Assembly: GCA_900552395.1 (NCBI GenBank)
Contig: URZJ01000043.1
Span: 1-11,001, forward strand
Length of the DNA: 11,001 bases
DNA from: an uncultured Collinsella sp.
GTDB taxonomy: Bacteria > Actinomycetota > Coriobacteriia > Coriobacteriales > Coriobacteriaceae
Direction: 5' to 3'
This document shows, piece after piece, positions 1-6,559 of the stretch. The position numbers were made by a program, and so were the translations under genes. The stretch's first letter is position 1. Each line of letters opens with the position of its first letter. The notes beneath the pieces are model-generated. The model saw nothing but the letters and a program-made list of their open reading frames with translations, did not search any database and was not told where the DNA came from.

Positions 1-1610
1 ACAGCCTGCCGCCCTTCCAGGTGTACTGGAGCTGGGAGATCTTCGTGAAGTGTGCCGTGGTTCCCGCCGCCGCGCTCATCCTCATCACGCTGGTGGGCCT
101 GCTTCGCAAGATGGGCAAGACGCCGTTGCAGTTCCTTCGTCACGAGGCGAGCGGCAAATCGGGCACCAAGCGCGGTCTGCGGCTGCCGGAGCGCATGGGC
201 TTTGTCTCGCGCTTCCGCCTGCGCGTCTTCCTGCGCAACCTGGGCAACTTCGCCACGCTCTTCGTGGGCATTGCGTTTGCCTCGCTGCTGCTGCTCTTTG
301 GCCTGGCGATTCTGCCCACGATGACGCACTACGCGGACAACCTCGAGACGAGCCTGGTCGCCGAGCACCAGTACACGCTTAAGGCTCCGCTGGAGCTCGA
401 GGGCACTGCCGAGGAGCGCGAGCAGTGGTCGGCACTCGAGCGCTTGCAGTCGGTTGACGGCGCGCTGCTTTCCGCCGCCCAGGATGCCGATGACGAGCTT
501 GACGACGCGGCCGATGCGGCGCAGGCGGCGACCGATGCCGCGACTGCATCTCCGTCTGCCGAGAGCTTGGCCGCGGCGCAGGATGCGCTTGCCAAGGTCC
601 AGGACAAGAAGGATGCGCTCTACGCGCGCCTTGACGATCTTGCCGATGCCCTCGGCTGCAACCGCGACGAGGCTATCGACCTGATCGACAAGGCCTCTAA
701 GATCGACACCGACAACGATGACATTCACCCGGTTAACACGACCGACAACGGTGCGACCAAGATTGCACAGGCCGAGAAATACGCTGTCTACCAGCTGCAG
801 TACGATCGCGGCGACGGAAACGGCGAGGAGACAATTTCTGTCTACGGCATCTCGGCAAGCTCGCGCTACTGGAAGGGTCTCAACATCGGCGACGGACACG
901 TCGTCTTTGGCGGCGGCCTGCTCGATAAGTTTGGCTGGAGCGAGGGCCAGAAGGTCACACTCAGCGATAAGTACGAGGGCGAGCATTATTCCCTTGAGTA
1001 CGCGGGCAAGGACTATGCCTGGGGCTCCAAGTCGGACATGAATATCTATATGAGTATCGATGACTTTAACGAGCTGTTCGACAACGATGCCGCCTACTTT
1101 AACGGCTATGTGAGCGACGAGAAGCTCGACCTCGACGCGCGCTACTTTGCCGGCGACACCACGCCCGACGACATGCGCGCCGTGGGCGACCAGTTCATCG
1201 GCATGATGAGCAAAATGATCGGCATGATGGTCGGGCTCGCGGTGTTTATCTTCCTGCTGTTTATGTACCTTCTGACCAAGGCCGTGATCGACCACAGCGC
1301 CCGTTCGATCAGCTATATGAAAGTCTTTGGCTATCGAGATAGCGAGATCTCGCATCTGTACATCCGCTCGATCACGCTGTGCGTGGCGGCGTCGCTCGTG
1401 CTGAGCCTGCCGGTGATCATCGGCTCGCTCACGGCCATCTTCCGCTCTATGCTGCTCGCCTATAACGGCAATATCGAGATTTACGTGCCGACCTGGTCCA
1501 TGGCGGCATGCGTCGGCATTGGCTTTGCGACCTACCTGGTCGTGGCGTTGCTACACACGCGCTCTATCAAGCGCGTCAGCCTGGCCGAGGCCCTCAAAGT
1601 CCAAGAGTAG
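1..1610 (+). CDS. ABC transporter permease, FtsX family (5'-truncated by window edge)
   Basis: C-terminal part of a large FtsX/MacB-type permease. The frame is open to the left edge (first full codon at 3), so the GTG at 21 is an internal Val codon, not a start. Numbering from that Val, hydrophobic segments lie at about 11-29, 77-100, 400-420, 448-470 and 492-511. The last three, with the cytoplasmic segment reading SISYMKVFGYRDSEI and the C-terminal ALKVQE, are typical of the final FtsX domain (consensus xxxKxxGxxxxxI...EALK). Between membrane segments 2 and 3 is an extracytoplasmic domain of about 300 residues that begins with an Ala/Asp/Glu-rich, probably coiled-coil stretch (about 128-212). 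Two membrane segments before the big loop suggest the usual duplicated-FtsX layout, with the first half outside the window. Such permeases work with a LolD/MacB-like ATPase in export or extraction of lipids, peptides or lipoproteins; the substrate cannot be told here. The ATPase is probably upstream, off the window. Confidence 0.88.
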   Translation, partial: SLPPFQVYWSWEIFVKCAVVPAAALILITLVGLLRKMGKTPLQFLRHEASGKSGTKRGLRLPERMGFVSRFRLRVFLRNLGNFATLFVGIAFASLLLLFGLAILPTMTHYADNLETSLVAEHQYTLKAPLELEGTAEEREQWSALERLQSVDGALLSAAQDADDELDDAADAAQAATDAATASPSAESLAAAQDALAKVQDKKDALYARLDDLADALGCNRDEAIDLIDKASKIDTDNDDIHPVNTTDNGATKIAQAEKYAVYQLQYDRGDGNGEETISVYGISASSRYWKGLNIGDGHVVFGGGLLDKFGWSEGQKVTLSDKYEGEHYSLEYAGKDYAWGSKSDMNIYMSIDDFNELFDNDAAYFNGYVSDEKLDLDARYFAGDTTPDDMRAVGDQFIGMMSKMIGMMVGLAVFIFLLFMYLLTKAVIDHSARSISYMKVFGYRDSEISHLYIRSITLCVAASLVLSLPVIIGSLTAIFRSMLLAYNGNIEIYVPTWSMAACVGIGFATYLVVALLHTRSIKRVSLAEALKVQE

Positions 1611-1636
1611 TCATCGGGGACGTTCTTAAACGACTA
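1604..1636 (+). repeat. Intergenic repeat copy A (GGGGAC core, forward)
   Basis: The copy starts inside the permease stop codon: AGAGTAGTCATCGGG at 1604-1618 matches 10147-10161 with one difference. The next part, 1616-1636, is a perfect 21-base reverse-complement match to 10162-10182. Its pattern (TCATYGGGGACG, two bases, CTTAAAYGA) is also the reverse complement of the two units at 1717-1778. It belongs to a dispersed short repeat family; its function is unknown. Confidence 0.75.
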
Positions 1637-1640
1637 GCCA

Positions 1641-1701
1641 TTGGGGACAGTCTTTGCCGATTCGCCGGCTCGCCGGCCGGGCTGGCAAGGACTGTCCCCA
1701 A
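1641..1701. repeat. Hairpin-forming repeat (18-bp arms)
   Basis: Arms at 1641-1658 and 1684-1701 are complementary over 18 bases with one mismatch (TTGGGGACAGTCTTTGCC against GGCAAGGACTGTCCCCAA). They enclose a GC-rich centre with a second small stem (GCCGG at 1664-1668 with CCGGC at 1673-1677). No T tract follows the right arm, so it does not look like a standard intrinsic terminator, although it lies just after the permease stop. It carries the same GGGGAC/GTCCCC core as the neighbouring repeats and resembles a REP-type palindrome. Confidence 0.75.
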
Positions 1702-1716
1702 CTGCCGGAAGGGAGG

Positions 1717-1778
1717 CACTCATTTAAGTCCGTCCCCAATGAGTGGTTTCAGTCATTTAAGTCTGTCCCCAATGAGTG
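1717..1778 (-). repeat. Tandem pair of 29-bp repeats (reverse orientation)
   Basis: Units at 1717-1745 and 1750-1778 are identical at 27 of 29 bases and are separated by 4 bases. Each contains CATTTAAGTCYGTCCCCAAT and ends in AATGAGTG. The first unit also begins with CACTCATT, so its ends are perfect inverted 8-mers (1717-1724 and 1738-1745). Read on the minus strand, each unit follows the same pattern as copy A at 1611-1636. Confidence 0.8.
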
Positions 1779-1799
1779 CCTAACGACTCGGTGTTGCGC

Positions 1800-1830
1800 T
1801 TGACTTCGACCCTACTTCAACGGGTACCAT
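1800..1830 (+). promoter_or_regulatory. Candidate promoter for the DUF362/ferredoxin gene
   Basis: A TTGACT hexamer (1800-1805) is followed after 19 bases by TACCAT (1825-1830). The -35 is good; the -10 is partial and the spacing is longer than ideal. It would give a 5' leader of about 35 nt. It lies directly after the repeat cluster, so the repeats sit just upstream of the promoter. Confidence 0.4.
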
Positions 1831-1873
1831 CCTCTTATGTCTGTAACGCCATATAGACCGAGGGGATAGATAT

Positions 1874-3079
1874 ATGACCGCAACTGCACCCGCAGCACCC
1901 GCTAAGGTGTACTTCACCAACCTGCGCACTCATGCTCGCGAGAGCCAGCTCGACAAACTCAAGCGCCTCATTCGCCGCGCCGGTATCGAGCAGATCGACT
2001 TTGAGAACAAGTTCGTCGCCATCAAGATTCACTTTGGCGAGCTGGGCAATCTGAGCTTTTTGCGCCCCAACTACGCCCGCGCCGTCGCGGATGTCGTCAA
2101 GGAGCTGGGCGGCAAGCCCTTCCTCACCGACTGCAACACGCTCTATGTCGGTAGCCGCAAAAACGCGCTCGAGCACATCGATACCGCCTACCAGAACGGC
2201 TTTACCCCGTATGCCACGGGCTGCCAGATCATCATCGCAGACGGCCTCAAGGGCACCGACGAGGCACTCGTTCCGGTCGAGGGCGGCGAGTACGTGCGCG
2301 AGGCAAAGATCGGCCAGGCACTCATGGATGCCGACATCGTGATCAGCCTTACGCACTTTAAGGGTCATGAGCAGGCGGGCTTTGGCGGCGCCATGAAGAA
2401 CCTGGGCATGGGAGGCGGCAGCCGTGCCGGCAAGATGGAGCAGCATGCCGCCGGCAAGCCGAGCGTCGATACTACCAACTGCGTAGGTTGCCGTGCCTGC
2501 GAGAAGATTTGCGCGCACAGCGCCATCACGTTTGACGGTACGCGTGAGCGCGAGCTTGCCAACGGCAGCACCCGCACGGTTCACGTGGCTACCATCGACC
2601 ACGATCGCTGCGTGGGCTGCGGACGCTGCATTGCGGCGTGCAACCAGGACTGCATCAAGCCCGACTATGACGCCGCGGCCGACGTACTCAACTACAAGAT
2701 CGCCGAGTATACGAAGGCCGTTGTCCAGGATCGCCCCAGCTTCCATATCTCGCTCGCCATGGACATCAGCCCCAACTGCGACTGCCATCCCGAGAATGAC
2801 ACGCCCATCGTCAACGACATCGGCATGTTCGCGAGCTTCGACCCGGTCGCCATCGACCAGGCCTGCGCCGATGCCGTCATGGCATCCGAGCCGCTGCCTA
2901 ACACCGAGCTTACCGACAGCGCGGCCAAGATGGAGCATAACCACGAGCATTTGGAGGGCGAGCAGGCGCGCGACCCCTTCTGCATCACGCATCCCGACAC
3001 CGACTGGCGCGCGTGCATCGCGCATGCCGAGAAGATCGGCCTGGGCACGAGCAAGTACGAGCTCATCGAGGTCAAGTAG
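1874..3079 (+). CDS. DUF362 domain protein with two 4Fe-4S ferredoxin motifs
   Basis: 401 aa; the ATG at 1874 is preceded by a GAGGGG ribosome-binding site about 8 bases upstream. Residues about 10-190 and 280-345 match the DUF362 pattern (VAIKIHFGE near 48, LTDCNTLY near 84, LTHFKGHEQAGFGGAMKNLGMG at about 159-180). Inserted between them is a bacterial-type two-cluster ferredoxin domain: C203-x2-C206-x2-C209-x3-C213 and C246-x2-C249-x2-C252-x3-C256, with an extra Cys at 260. A further motif, NCDCH (301-305), is followed by the block NDIGMFASFDPVAIDQAC. No signal peptide or membrane segment is seen, so it is probably a cytoplasmic electron-transfer protein. The DUF362 reaction is not established; the clusters point to redox chemistry in an anaerobe. 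It is transcribed alone and is convergent with the hydrolase, sharing a terminator. The family call is strong; the function is unknown. Confidence 0.93.
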   Translation: MTATAPAAPAKVYFTNLRTHARESQLDKLKRLIRRAGIEQIDFENKFVAIKIHFGELGNLSFLRPNYARAVADVVKELGGKPFLTDCNTLYVGSRKNALEHIDTAYQNGFTPYATGCQIIIADGLKGTDEALVPVEGGEYVREAKIGQALMDADIVISLTHFKGHEQAGFGGAMKNLGMGGGSRAGKMEQHAAGKPSVDTTNCVGCRACEKICAHSAITFDGTRERELANGSTRTVHVATIDHDRCVGCGRCIAACNQDCIKPDYDAAADVLNYKIAEYTKAVVQDRPSFHISLAMDISPNCDCHPENDTPIVNDIGMFASFDPVAIDQACADAVMASEPLPNTELTDSAAKMEHNHEHLEGEQARDPFCITHPDTDWRACIAHAEKIGLGTSKYELIEVK

Positions 3080-3126
3080 CACCTAGCTATTGGACAAAAC
3101 AAGCGCCTTTGTAGCGTTAGTTGAGC

Positions 3127-3165
3127 AAAAGCCGCCCGCGAGCACAAAGCTCGCGGGCGGCTTTT
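3127..3165. terminator. Bidirectional intrinsic terminator
   Basis: A perfect 13-bp stem (GCCGCCCGCGAGC at 3131-3143, GCTCGCGGGCGGC at 3149-3161) has a 5-base ACAAA loop and is flanked by AAAA (3127-3130) and TTTT (3162-3165). It works on either strand and lies between two convergent genes (stops at 3079 on plus and 3212 on minus), so it should end both transcripts. Confidence 0.9.
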
Positions 3166-3211
3166 CGGAAGTGCTAGGGCGTCAGATAGATCAGTAAACC
3201 GTACTATTTGC

Positions 3212-4177
3212 CTAAAAATTCTCGTCGAGGAAGTCGTCGACCGTATTCCAGTAGAGCTCGGGGTCAACTTGCGCACTCTTGGCGTGGGTGGCGCCATGGA
3301 TGGTGAGCTTTTGCTTGACCTTGCTGGCGCACGCGTCGTAGTTTTGGTCGAGCATACTGTACGGCACAAAGGTATCTTGATCGCCATGGATAAAGAGCAT
3401 GGGGACCGTCGCGTGTTTAAGCTGCTCCACGCTGCTCGCCTTATGAAAGTCGTAGCCCGCGCGCACCCTGCACACCAGGTTCGCCACATCGAGCAAGGGG
3501 AAGCTGGGCAGGCCGAACACGTCCTTGAGCTGTGGGGAAAACTCGTCCCAAACACTCGTATAACCACAGTCCTCGATAATGCATTTCACGTTTGCGGGCA
3601 GAGATTCCCCCGCGACGTTCATAGCGGTTGCCGCACCCATCGACTCACCAAAGACCAGGATGCGCGCCTCGGGGTCAGCCTGAACGATTTGCTCGATCCA
3701 TGCGACGATGTCGAGGCGCTCGGGCCAGCCCATGCCGATATAGTCGCCGCCGGAGCGCTCGTGGGCGCGGGCGGCGGGTGCGAGTACGTTCATGCCGCGG
3801 TCGTGGAAGCGCTTGACGTATCGGGCCATACCGATGGGCTCGTCGGTGTATCCGTGCAGGCAGATAGCGTAATCGTGCGTGCTCTCCGGGGCGGCAAAAT
3901 ACCAAGCGGCAAGCTCGGTCCCGTCGTCTGCGGTGAGGCTGCTGCTCTTGCGGTTTTCCTTAAACCATGCCCGCGCCTCGGTGTCCTCGGCATCCGGCTG
4001 TTCACCTTCTTTGTCGTTCTTGCTATCCTGCATCATCTTCATGGTGTACGGCGCTTGGGGGTTCAGGGCAAAGTCAAACAAAAAGTTGCCGGCAAATCCA
4101 AGCAGCGCGACGACGAGCACCAACGCAACAACGCCGGCTATCTTGAGCTTCCGATGGGGGTGTGCGCTTTGAGGCAT
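3212..4177 (-). CDS. Membrane-anchored alpha/beta hydrolase (serine esterase/lipase-like)
   Basis: 321 aa; the ATG at 4177-4175 follows an AAGGAGA site about 8 bases upstream on the minus strand. Residues 12-34 form one hydrophobic helix after a short basic N-terminus, so the protein is probably anchored with its catalytic domain outside. The domain has the alpha/beta hydrolase order: oxyanion-region motif CLHGYTDEP (106-114), nucleophile elbow G177-E-S179-M-G181, acid Asp268 in HGDQDTFVP, and catalytic His298 in HGATHAKS. The full triad S179/D268/H298 is present. It resembles COG1073-type hydrolases (YqkD-like, BAAT-like lid region); the substrate cannot be inferred, but lipid or peptide esters are possible. 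A charged low-complexity linker (about 50-75) joins anchor and domain. It is transcribed alone from the divergent region 4178-4363. Confidence 0.92.
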   Translation of the reverse strand: MPQSAHPHRKLKIAGVVALVLVVALLGFAGNFLFDFALNPQAPYTMKMMQDSKNDKEGEQPDAEDTEARAWFKENRKSSSLTADDGTELAAWYFAAPESTHDYAICLHGYTDEPIGMARYVKRFHDRGMNVLAPAARAHERSGGDYIGMGWPERLDIVAWIEQIVQADPEARILVFGESMGAATAMNVAGESLPANVKCIIEDCGYTSVWDEFSPQLKDVFGLPSFPLLDVANLVCRVRAGYDFHKASSVEQLKHATVPMLFIHGDQDTFVPYSMLDQNYDACASKVKQKLTIHGATHAKSAQVDPELYWNTVDDFLDENF

Positions 4178-4226
4178 TTACGGTTCTCCTTATAGATGTT
4201 AATACATCAACATTTAAAACAAGCGC

Positions 4227-4255
4227 ATTATGGATGTTCGCCGTTGATGCGTCAA
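4227..4255 (-). promoter_or_regulatory. Promoter of the alpha/beta hydrolase gene
   Basis: On the minus strand, TTGACG (4255-4250) and CATAAT (4232-4227) are separated by exactly 17 bases; each differs from consensus by one base. The expected start near 4220 gives a leader of about 40 nt before the AAGGAGA site. Confidence 0.7.
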
Positions 4256-4256
4256 C
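4243..4256. promoter_or_regulatory. Candidate operator palindrome over the hydrolase -35
   Basis: GTTGATGCGTCAAC has perfect 5-base arms (GTTGA/TCAAC) and covers the minus-strand -35 hexamer. A second dyad, GATGTTAATACATC (4195-4208), lies in the transcribed leader, and GTTGATG (4243-4249) recurs inverted as CATCAAC at 4205-4211. The placement suits a repressor site; the regulator is unknown. Confidence 0.4.
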
Positions 4257-4298
4257 AAGCAAAGAATGGGTAAACAAAGGGACACGTATGGTGCAAAT

Positions 4299-4328
4299 TT
4301 CGCACGTACCCAGACGCTTTGATATAGT
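4299..4328 (+). promoter_or_regulatory. Candidate promoter of the hemolysin III-like gene
   Basis: A TATAGT -10 (4323-4328) lies about 36 bases before the start codon, with a weak TTCGCA (4299-4304) 18 bases upstream. The -10 is good and the -35 is poor. It diverges from the hydrolase promoter in the same 186-bp gap. Confidence 0.45.
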
Positions 4329-4363
4329 GTTGAGAACTCTTTACATTGGAGGATGTAACCGGC

Positions 4364-5047
4364 ATGTCCGATTCGAGCGACAGTTCTAAGCCGCGACCCA
4401 AGACCGCGGCCGTTCCACACTACACGGTGGGCGAGGAGATCATGAACTCCGTCACCCATGGTGTCGGCTGCCTGCTGGGTATCGCGGGCCTGGTGCTCCT
4501 GATCGTATTCGCTGCCCTGCGCGGCGGAGGCCCGGCCCACATGGCCGCGGCGATTGTCTATGGCGTCAGTATCATCCTCGAATACTTGGCCTCCACGCTC
4601 TATCACGCGATTCAGCCCGCGCGCGCCAAGCGCGTGTTTCGCATCATCGACCACAGCTGCATCTACCTGCTCATAGCCGGCAGCTATACGCCGTTTTGCC
4701 TCATCACGCTCGCAAACGACGGCGGCCCTATGCTGTTCTTTGCCGTGTGGGCCATCGCCATTATCGGCATTGCCCTCGAGTGCTTTATGCGCGAGCGTCA
4801 ACCGCACTGGGTAAGTGGCCTGGTCTATCTGCTGATGGGCTGGCTCGTCGTCTTTAAGCTGCCCGAGCTCGTGTCGCTGCTCAACCCCGTGGCGCTTGCC
4901 CTGCTCGCTGTCGGCGGCGTGTGCTACACCGCGGGCGTGCCGTTCTACATCGCCAAAAACGTGCGCTATCTGCACAGTGTTTTCCACTTGTGGGTGCTCG
5001 CCGGCAGCATCTTCCAGTTCATGGCGGTGATTCTCTTCGTAATCTAG
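4364..5047 (+). CDS. Hemolysin III / PAQR family membrane protein
   Basis: 227 aa starting at ATG 4364, with GGAGG at 4348-4352; a TTG at 4346 is in frame but overlaps that ribosome-binding site, so I reject it. After a short polar N-terminus the protein is almost wholly hydrophobic with about seven membrane segments. Family motifs are in the right places: EEIMNSVTHGVG (24-35), ASTLYHAI (76-83) with S77 and H81, RIIDHSCIYLLIAGSYTPF (93-111) with D96, and HSVFHLWVLAGS (204-215) with H204 and H208. The Ser, Asp and His residues are those that form the presumed zinc site in PAQR proteins. Its length is typical of bacterial YqfA/HlyIII proteins. The hemolysin name is historical; the real role (membrane lipid or stress related, possibly a hydrolase) is unsettled. 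Probably monocistronic. Confidence 0.93.
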   Translation: MSDSSDSSKPRPKTAAVPHYTVGEEIMNSVTHGVGCLLGIAGLVLLIVFAALRGGGPAHMAAAIVYGVSIILEYLASTLYHAIQPARAKRVFRIIDHSCIYLLIAGSYTPFCLITLANDGGPMLFFAVWAIAIIGIALECFMRERQPHWVSGLVYLLMGWLVVFKLPELVSLLNPVALALLAVGGVCYTAGVPFYIAKNVRYLHSVFHLWVLAGSIFQFMAVILFVI

Positions 5048-5140
5048 CGATCGCGTCTGTGCCCGCGGACCTATCCAAGCGGCCGCCGGGCGCAACTGCC
5101 CTATCCGTCACCTACGCTTACTACCCAACGTCCCGAATCT

Positions 5141-5160
5141 TGGAGGTTCGAGAAACTCCC
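5141..5160 (+). promoter_or_regulatory. Ribosome-binding site inside a small hairpin
   Basis: TGGAGG (5141-5146) is the only Shine-Dalgarno candidate for the gene at 5162, but it lies 15 bases upstream, further than usual. GGAG (5142-5145) can pair with CTCC (5156-5159) and TT (5147-5148) with AA (5153-5154), giving a small hairpin with a CGAG loop. This may hide the site. It is weak but visible. Confidence 0.35.
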
Positions 5161-5161
5161 G

Positions 5162-6535
5162 ATGGACATAACCATCTCCCTTATCACCACCCTCGTTTTG
5201 ACCCTCATCAACGGCTACTTCTCTATGTCCGAGATGGCTCTCACCACGGCTAAGCGCGCCGTGTTGGAGCACGATGCCGAGGAGGGCGATAAACGCGCCG
5301 AGCGCGCCGTCCAGCTCGCCGCCGATTCCGACCAGCTGCTCGCCACCATCCAGGTCGCCATCACGCTCGTGGGCTTTGCCTCGTCCGCCGTCGCCTCGAC
5401 GAGCCTGTCCGACCCGCTCGCCACGTGGCTCATGAGCTTTGGCATCGCGCCGCTCTCCGCCATCGCGCGCGGCCTGGCGCCGGTCATCATCACCGTCGCG
5501 GTCGCCTTTGTGTCCATCGTGATCGGCGAGCTCGTGCCCAAGCGCATCGGCCTCGCTAACGCCGAGGGCGTATCCAAGCAGGTTGTGGGACCGCTCTCCG
5601 TGTTCCAAAAGATCGCCCGCCCGCTCGTGTGGCTGACCGGCGCCTGCTCCGACGGCCTGGCCCGCATCCTGCGCATCAAGAGCGCCGACGACCGCCAGAA
5701 CGTCTCGGAGGAAGAGATCAAGTACATGGTCTCGGAGCAGGACGACCTGCTCGACGAGGAAAAGCGCATGATCCACGAGATCTTTGACCTGGGCGACACC
5801 GTGGCTCGCGAGGTCATGGTGCCGCGCGTGGACACCACCATGTGCGAGGACGACGAGACGGTCGCCGACGTGTTGTCCACCATGCGCCAGACCGGCTTCA
5901 GTCGCATCCCCGTCTATCATGAGGATCCCGACAACGTCGCGGGCATCGCGCACATTAAGGACCTGATCCAGCCCGCGCTCGACGGCAAGGGCGACCAGCC
6001 CATCGCCGACTTTTTGCGCGACGCCACCTTTGTGCCCGATACCAAGGACATCCTGCCGCTGCTGTCCGAGATGCAGACCTCGCACGACCAGATCGTGGTC
6101 GTCGTGGACGAGTACGGCGGCACGGCCGGCATCATCACCATCGAGGACATCGTCGAGGAGATCGTCGGCGAGATCGAGGACGAGTTCGACCCCGACAACA
6201 AGTACCTCACGCGCCTCTCGCGCCGTGAGTGGCTCGTCGATGGGCGTTTTTCGTGCGATGACGCGATTGAGCTTGGTTGGCCGCTCGAGGAAAGCGATGA
6301 TTATGAGACCATCGCCGGCTGGATTTTGGAGCTTTGCGACTCGGTGCCCGACATCGGAGAGGTGTTTGAGGTCGCGGGGTACAAGTTTAAAGTGCAGTCG
6401 ATGCGTGGCCAGCGCATCTCGCTCATTCGCGTGATCGCTCCGGCCGAAACCGATAAGAAGGATTCCGAGTCTTCGGTAGACGAGCCGACGACGTCGGGTG
6501 CGGGTTCCGCGAATCCGCACGACGGCGACGAGTAG
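5162..6535 (+). CDS. CNNM / CBS-pair / CorC_HlyC transporter-type protein (hemolysin C-like)
   Basis: 457 aa with the full family order. Residues 1-200 form the CNNM (DUF21) membrane domain, with NGYFSMSEMAL at 17-27 and the hallmark GELVPKRIG at 122-130. Two CBS repeats follow, about 215-270 (VMVPRVDTTM, then GFSRIPVYHEDPDNVAGI) and 282-340 (DEYGGTAGIITIEDIVEEI). A CorC_HlyC domain spans about 353-426 (LVDGRFSCDDA, then DYETIAGWIL, then VQSMRGQRISLIRV), and a short acidic tail ends the protein. Related proteins (CNNM, CorC, MpfA, YhdP/YrkA) are Mg2+ or Co2+ efflux proteins or their regulators, with CBS domains that bind adenine nucleotides. The ATG at 5162 is the first start in a frame with no other upstream start codon. 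The next gene begins 24 bases after the stop, so the two are probably cotranscribed. I see no clear promoter in the 114-bp gap upstream. Confidence 0.94.
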   Translation: MDITISLITTLVLTLINGYFSMSEMALTTAKRAVLEHDAEEGDKRAERAVQLAADSDQLLATIQVAITLVGFASSAVASTSLSDPLATWLMSFGIAPLSAIARGLAPVIITVAVAFVSIVIGELVPKRIGLANAEGVSKQVVGPLSVFQKIARPLVWLTGACSDGLARILRIKSADDRQNVSEEEIKYMVSEQDDLLDEEKRMIHEIFDLGDTVAREVMVPRVDTTMCEDDETVADVLSTMRQTGFSRIPVYHEDPDNVAGIAHIKDLIQPALDGKGDQPIADFLRDATFVPDTKDILPLLSEMQTSHDQIVVVVDEYGGTAGIITIEDIVEEIVGEIEDEFDPDNKYLTRLSRREWLVDGRFSCDDAIELGWPLEESDDYETIAGWILELCDSVPDIGEVFEVAGYKFKVQSMRGQRISLIRVIAPAETDKKDSESSVDEPTTSGAGSANPHDGDE

Positions 6536-6559
6536 GACAAGGAAGAGTAGGGGAGAGTT

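Noticed and set aside
1641..1701. Intrinsic terminator for the permease gene
   Set aside because: The stem is strong but no T tract follows, the centre is long, and its arms belong to the repeat family. It may still slow transcription.
1835..3082. 415-codon minus-strand frame opposite the DUF362 gene
   Set aside because: The plus strand has DUF362 and ferredoxin motifs; the minus frame is a low-complexity shadow.
3269..4195. 308-codon plus-strand frame opposite the hydrolase
   Set aside because: The minus strand has a complete Ser/Asp/His triad, ribosome-binding site and promoter; the plus frame shows no family pattern.
4346..4363. TTG start giving a 233-aa hemolysin III-like protein
   Set aside because: The TTG overlaps the GGAGG ribosome-binding site, and the extra residues are not part of the family; ATG 4364 is preferred.
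5048..5161. Promoter for the CNNM gene
   Set aside because: No pair of -35 and -10 hexamers with acceptable spacing could be supported in this 114-bp gap.
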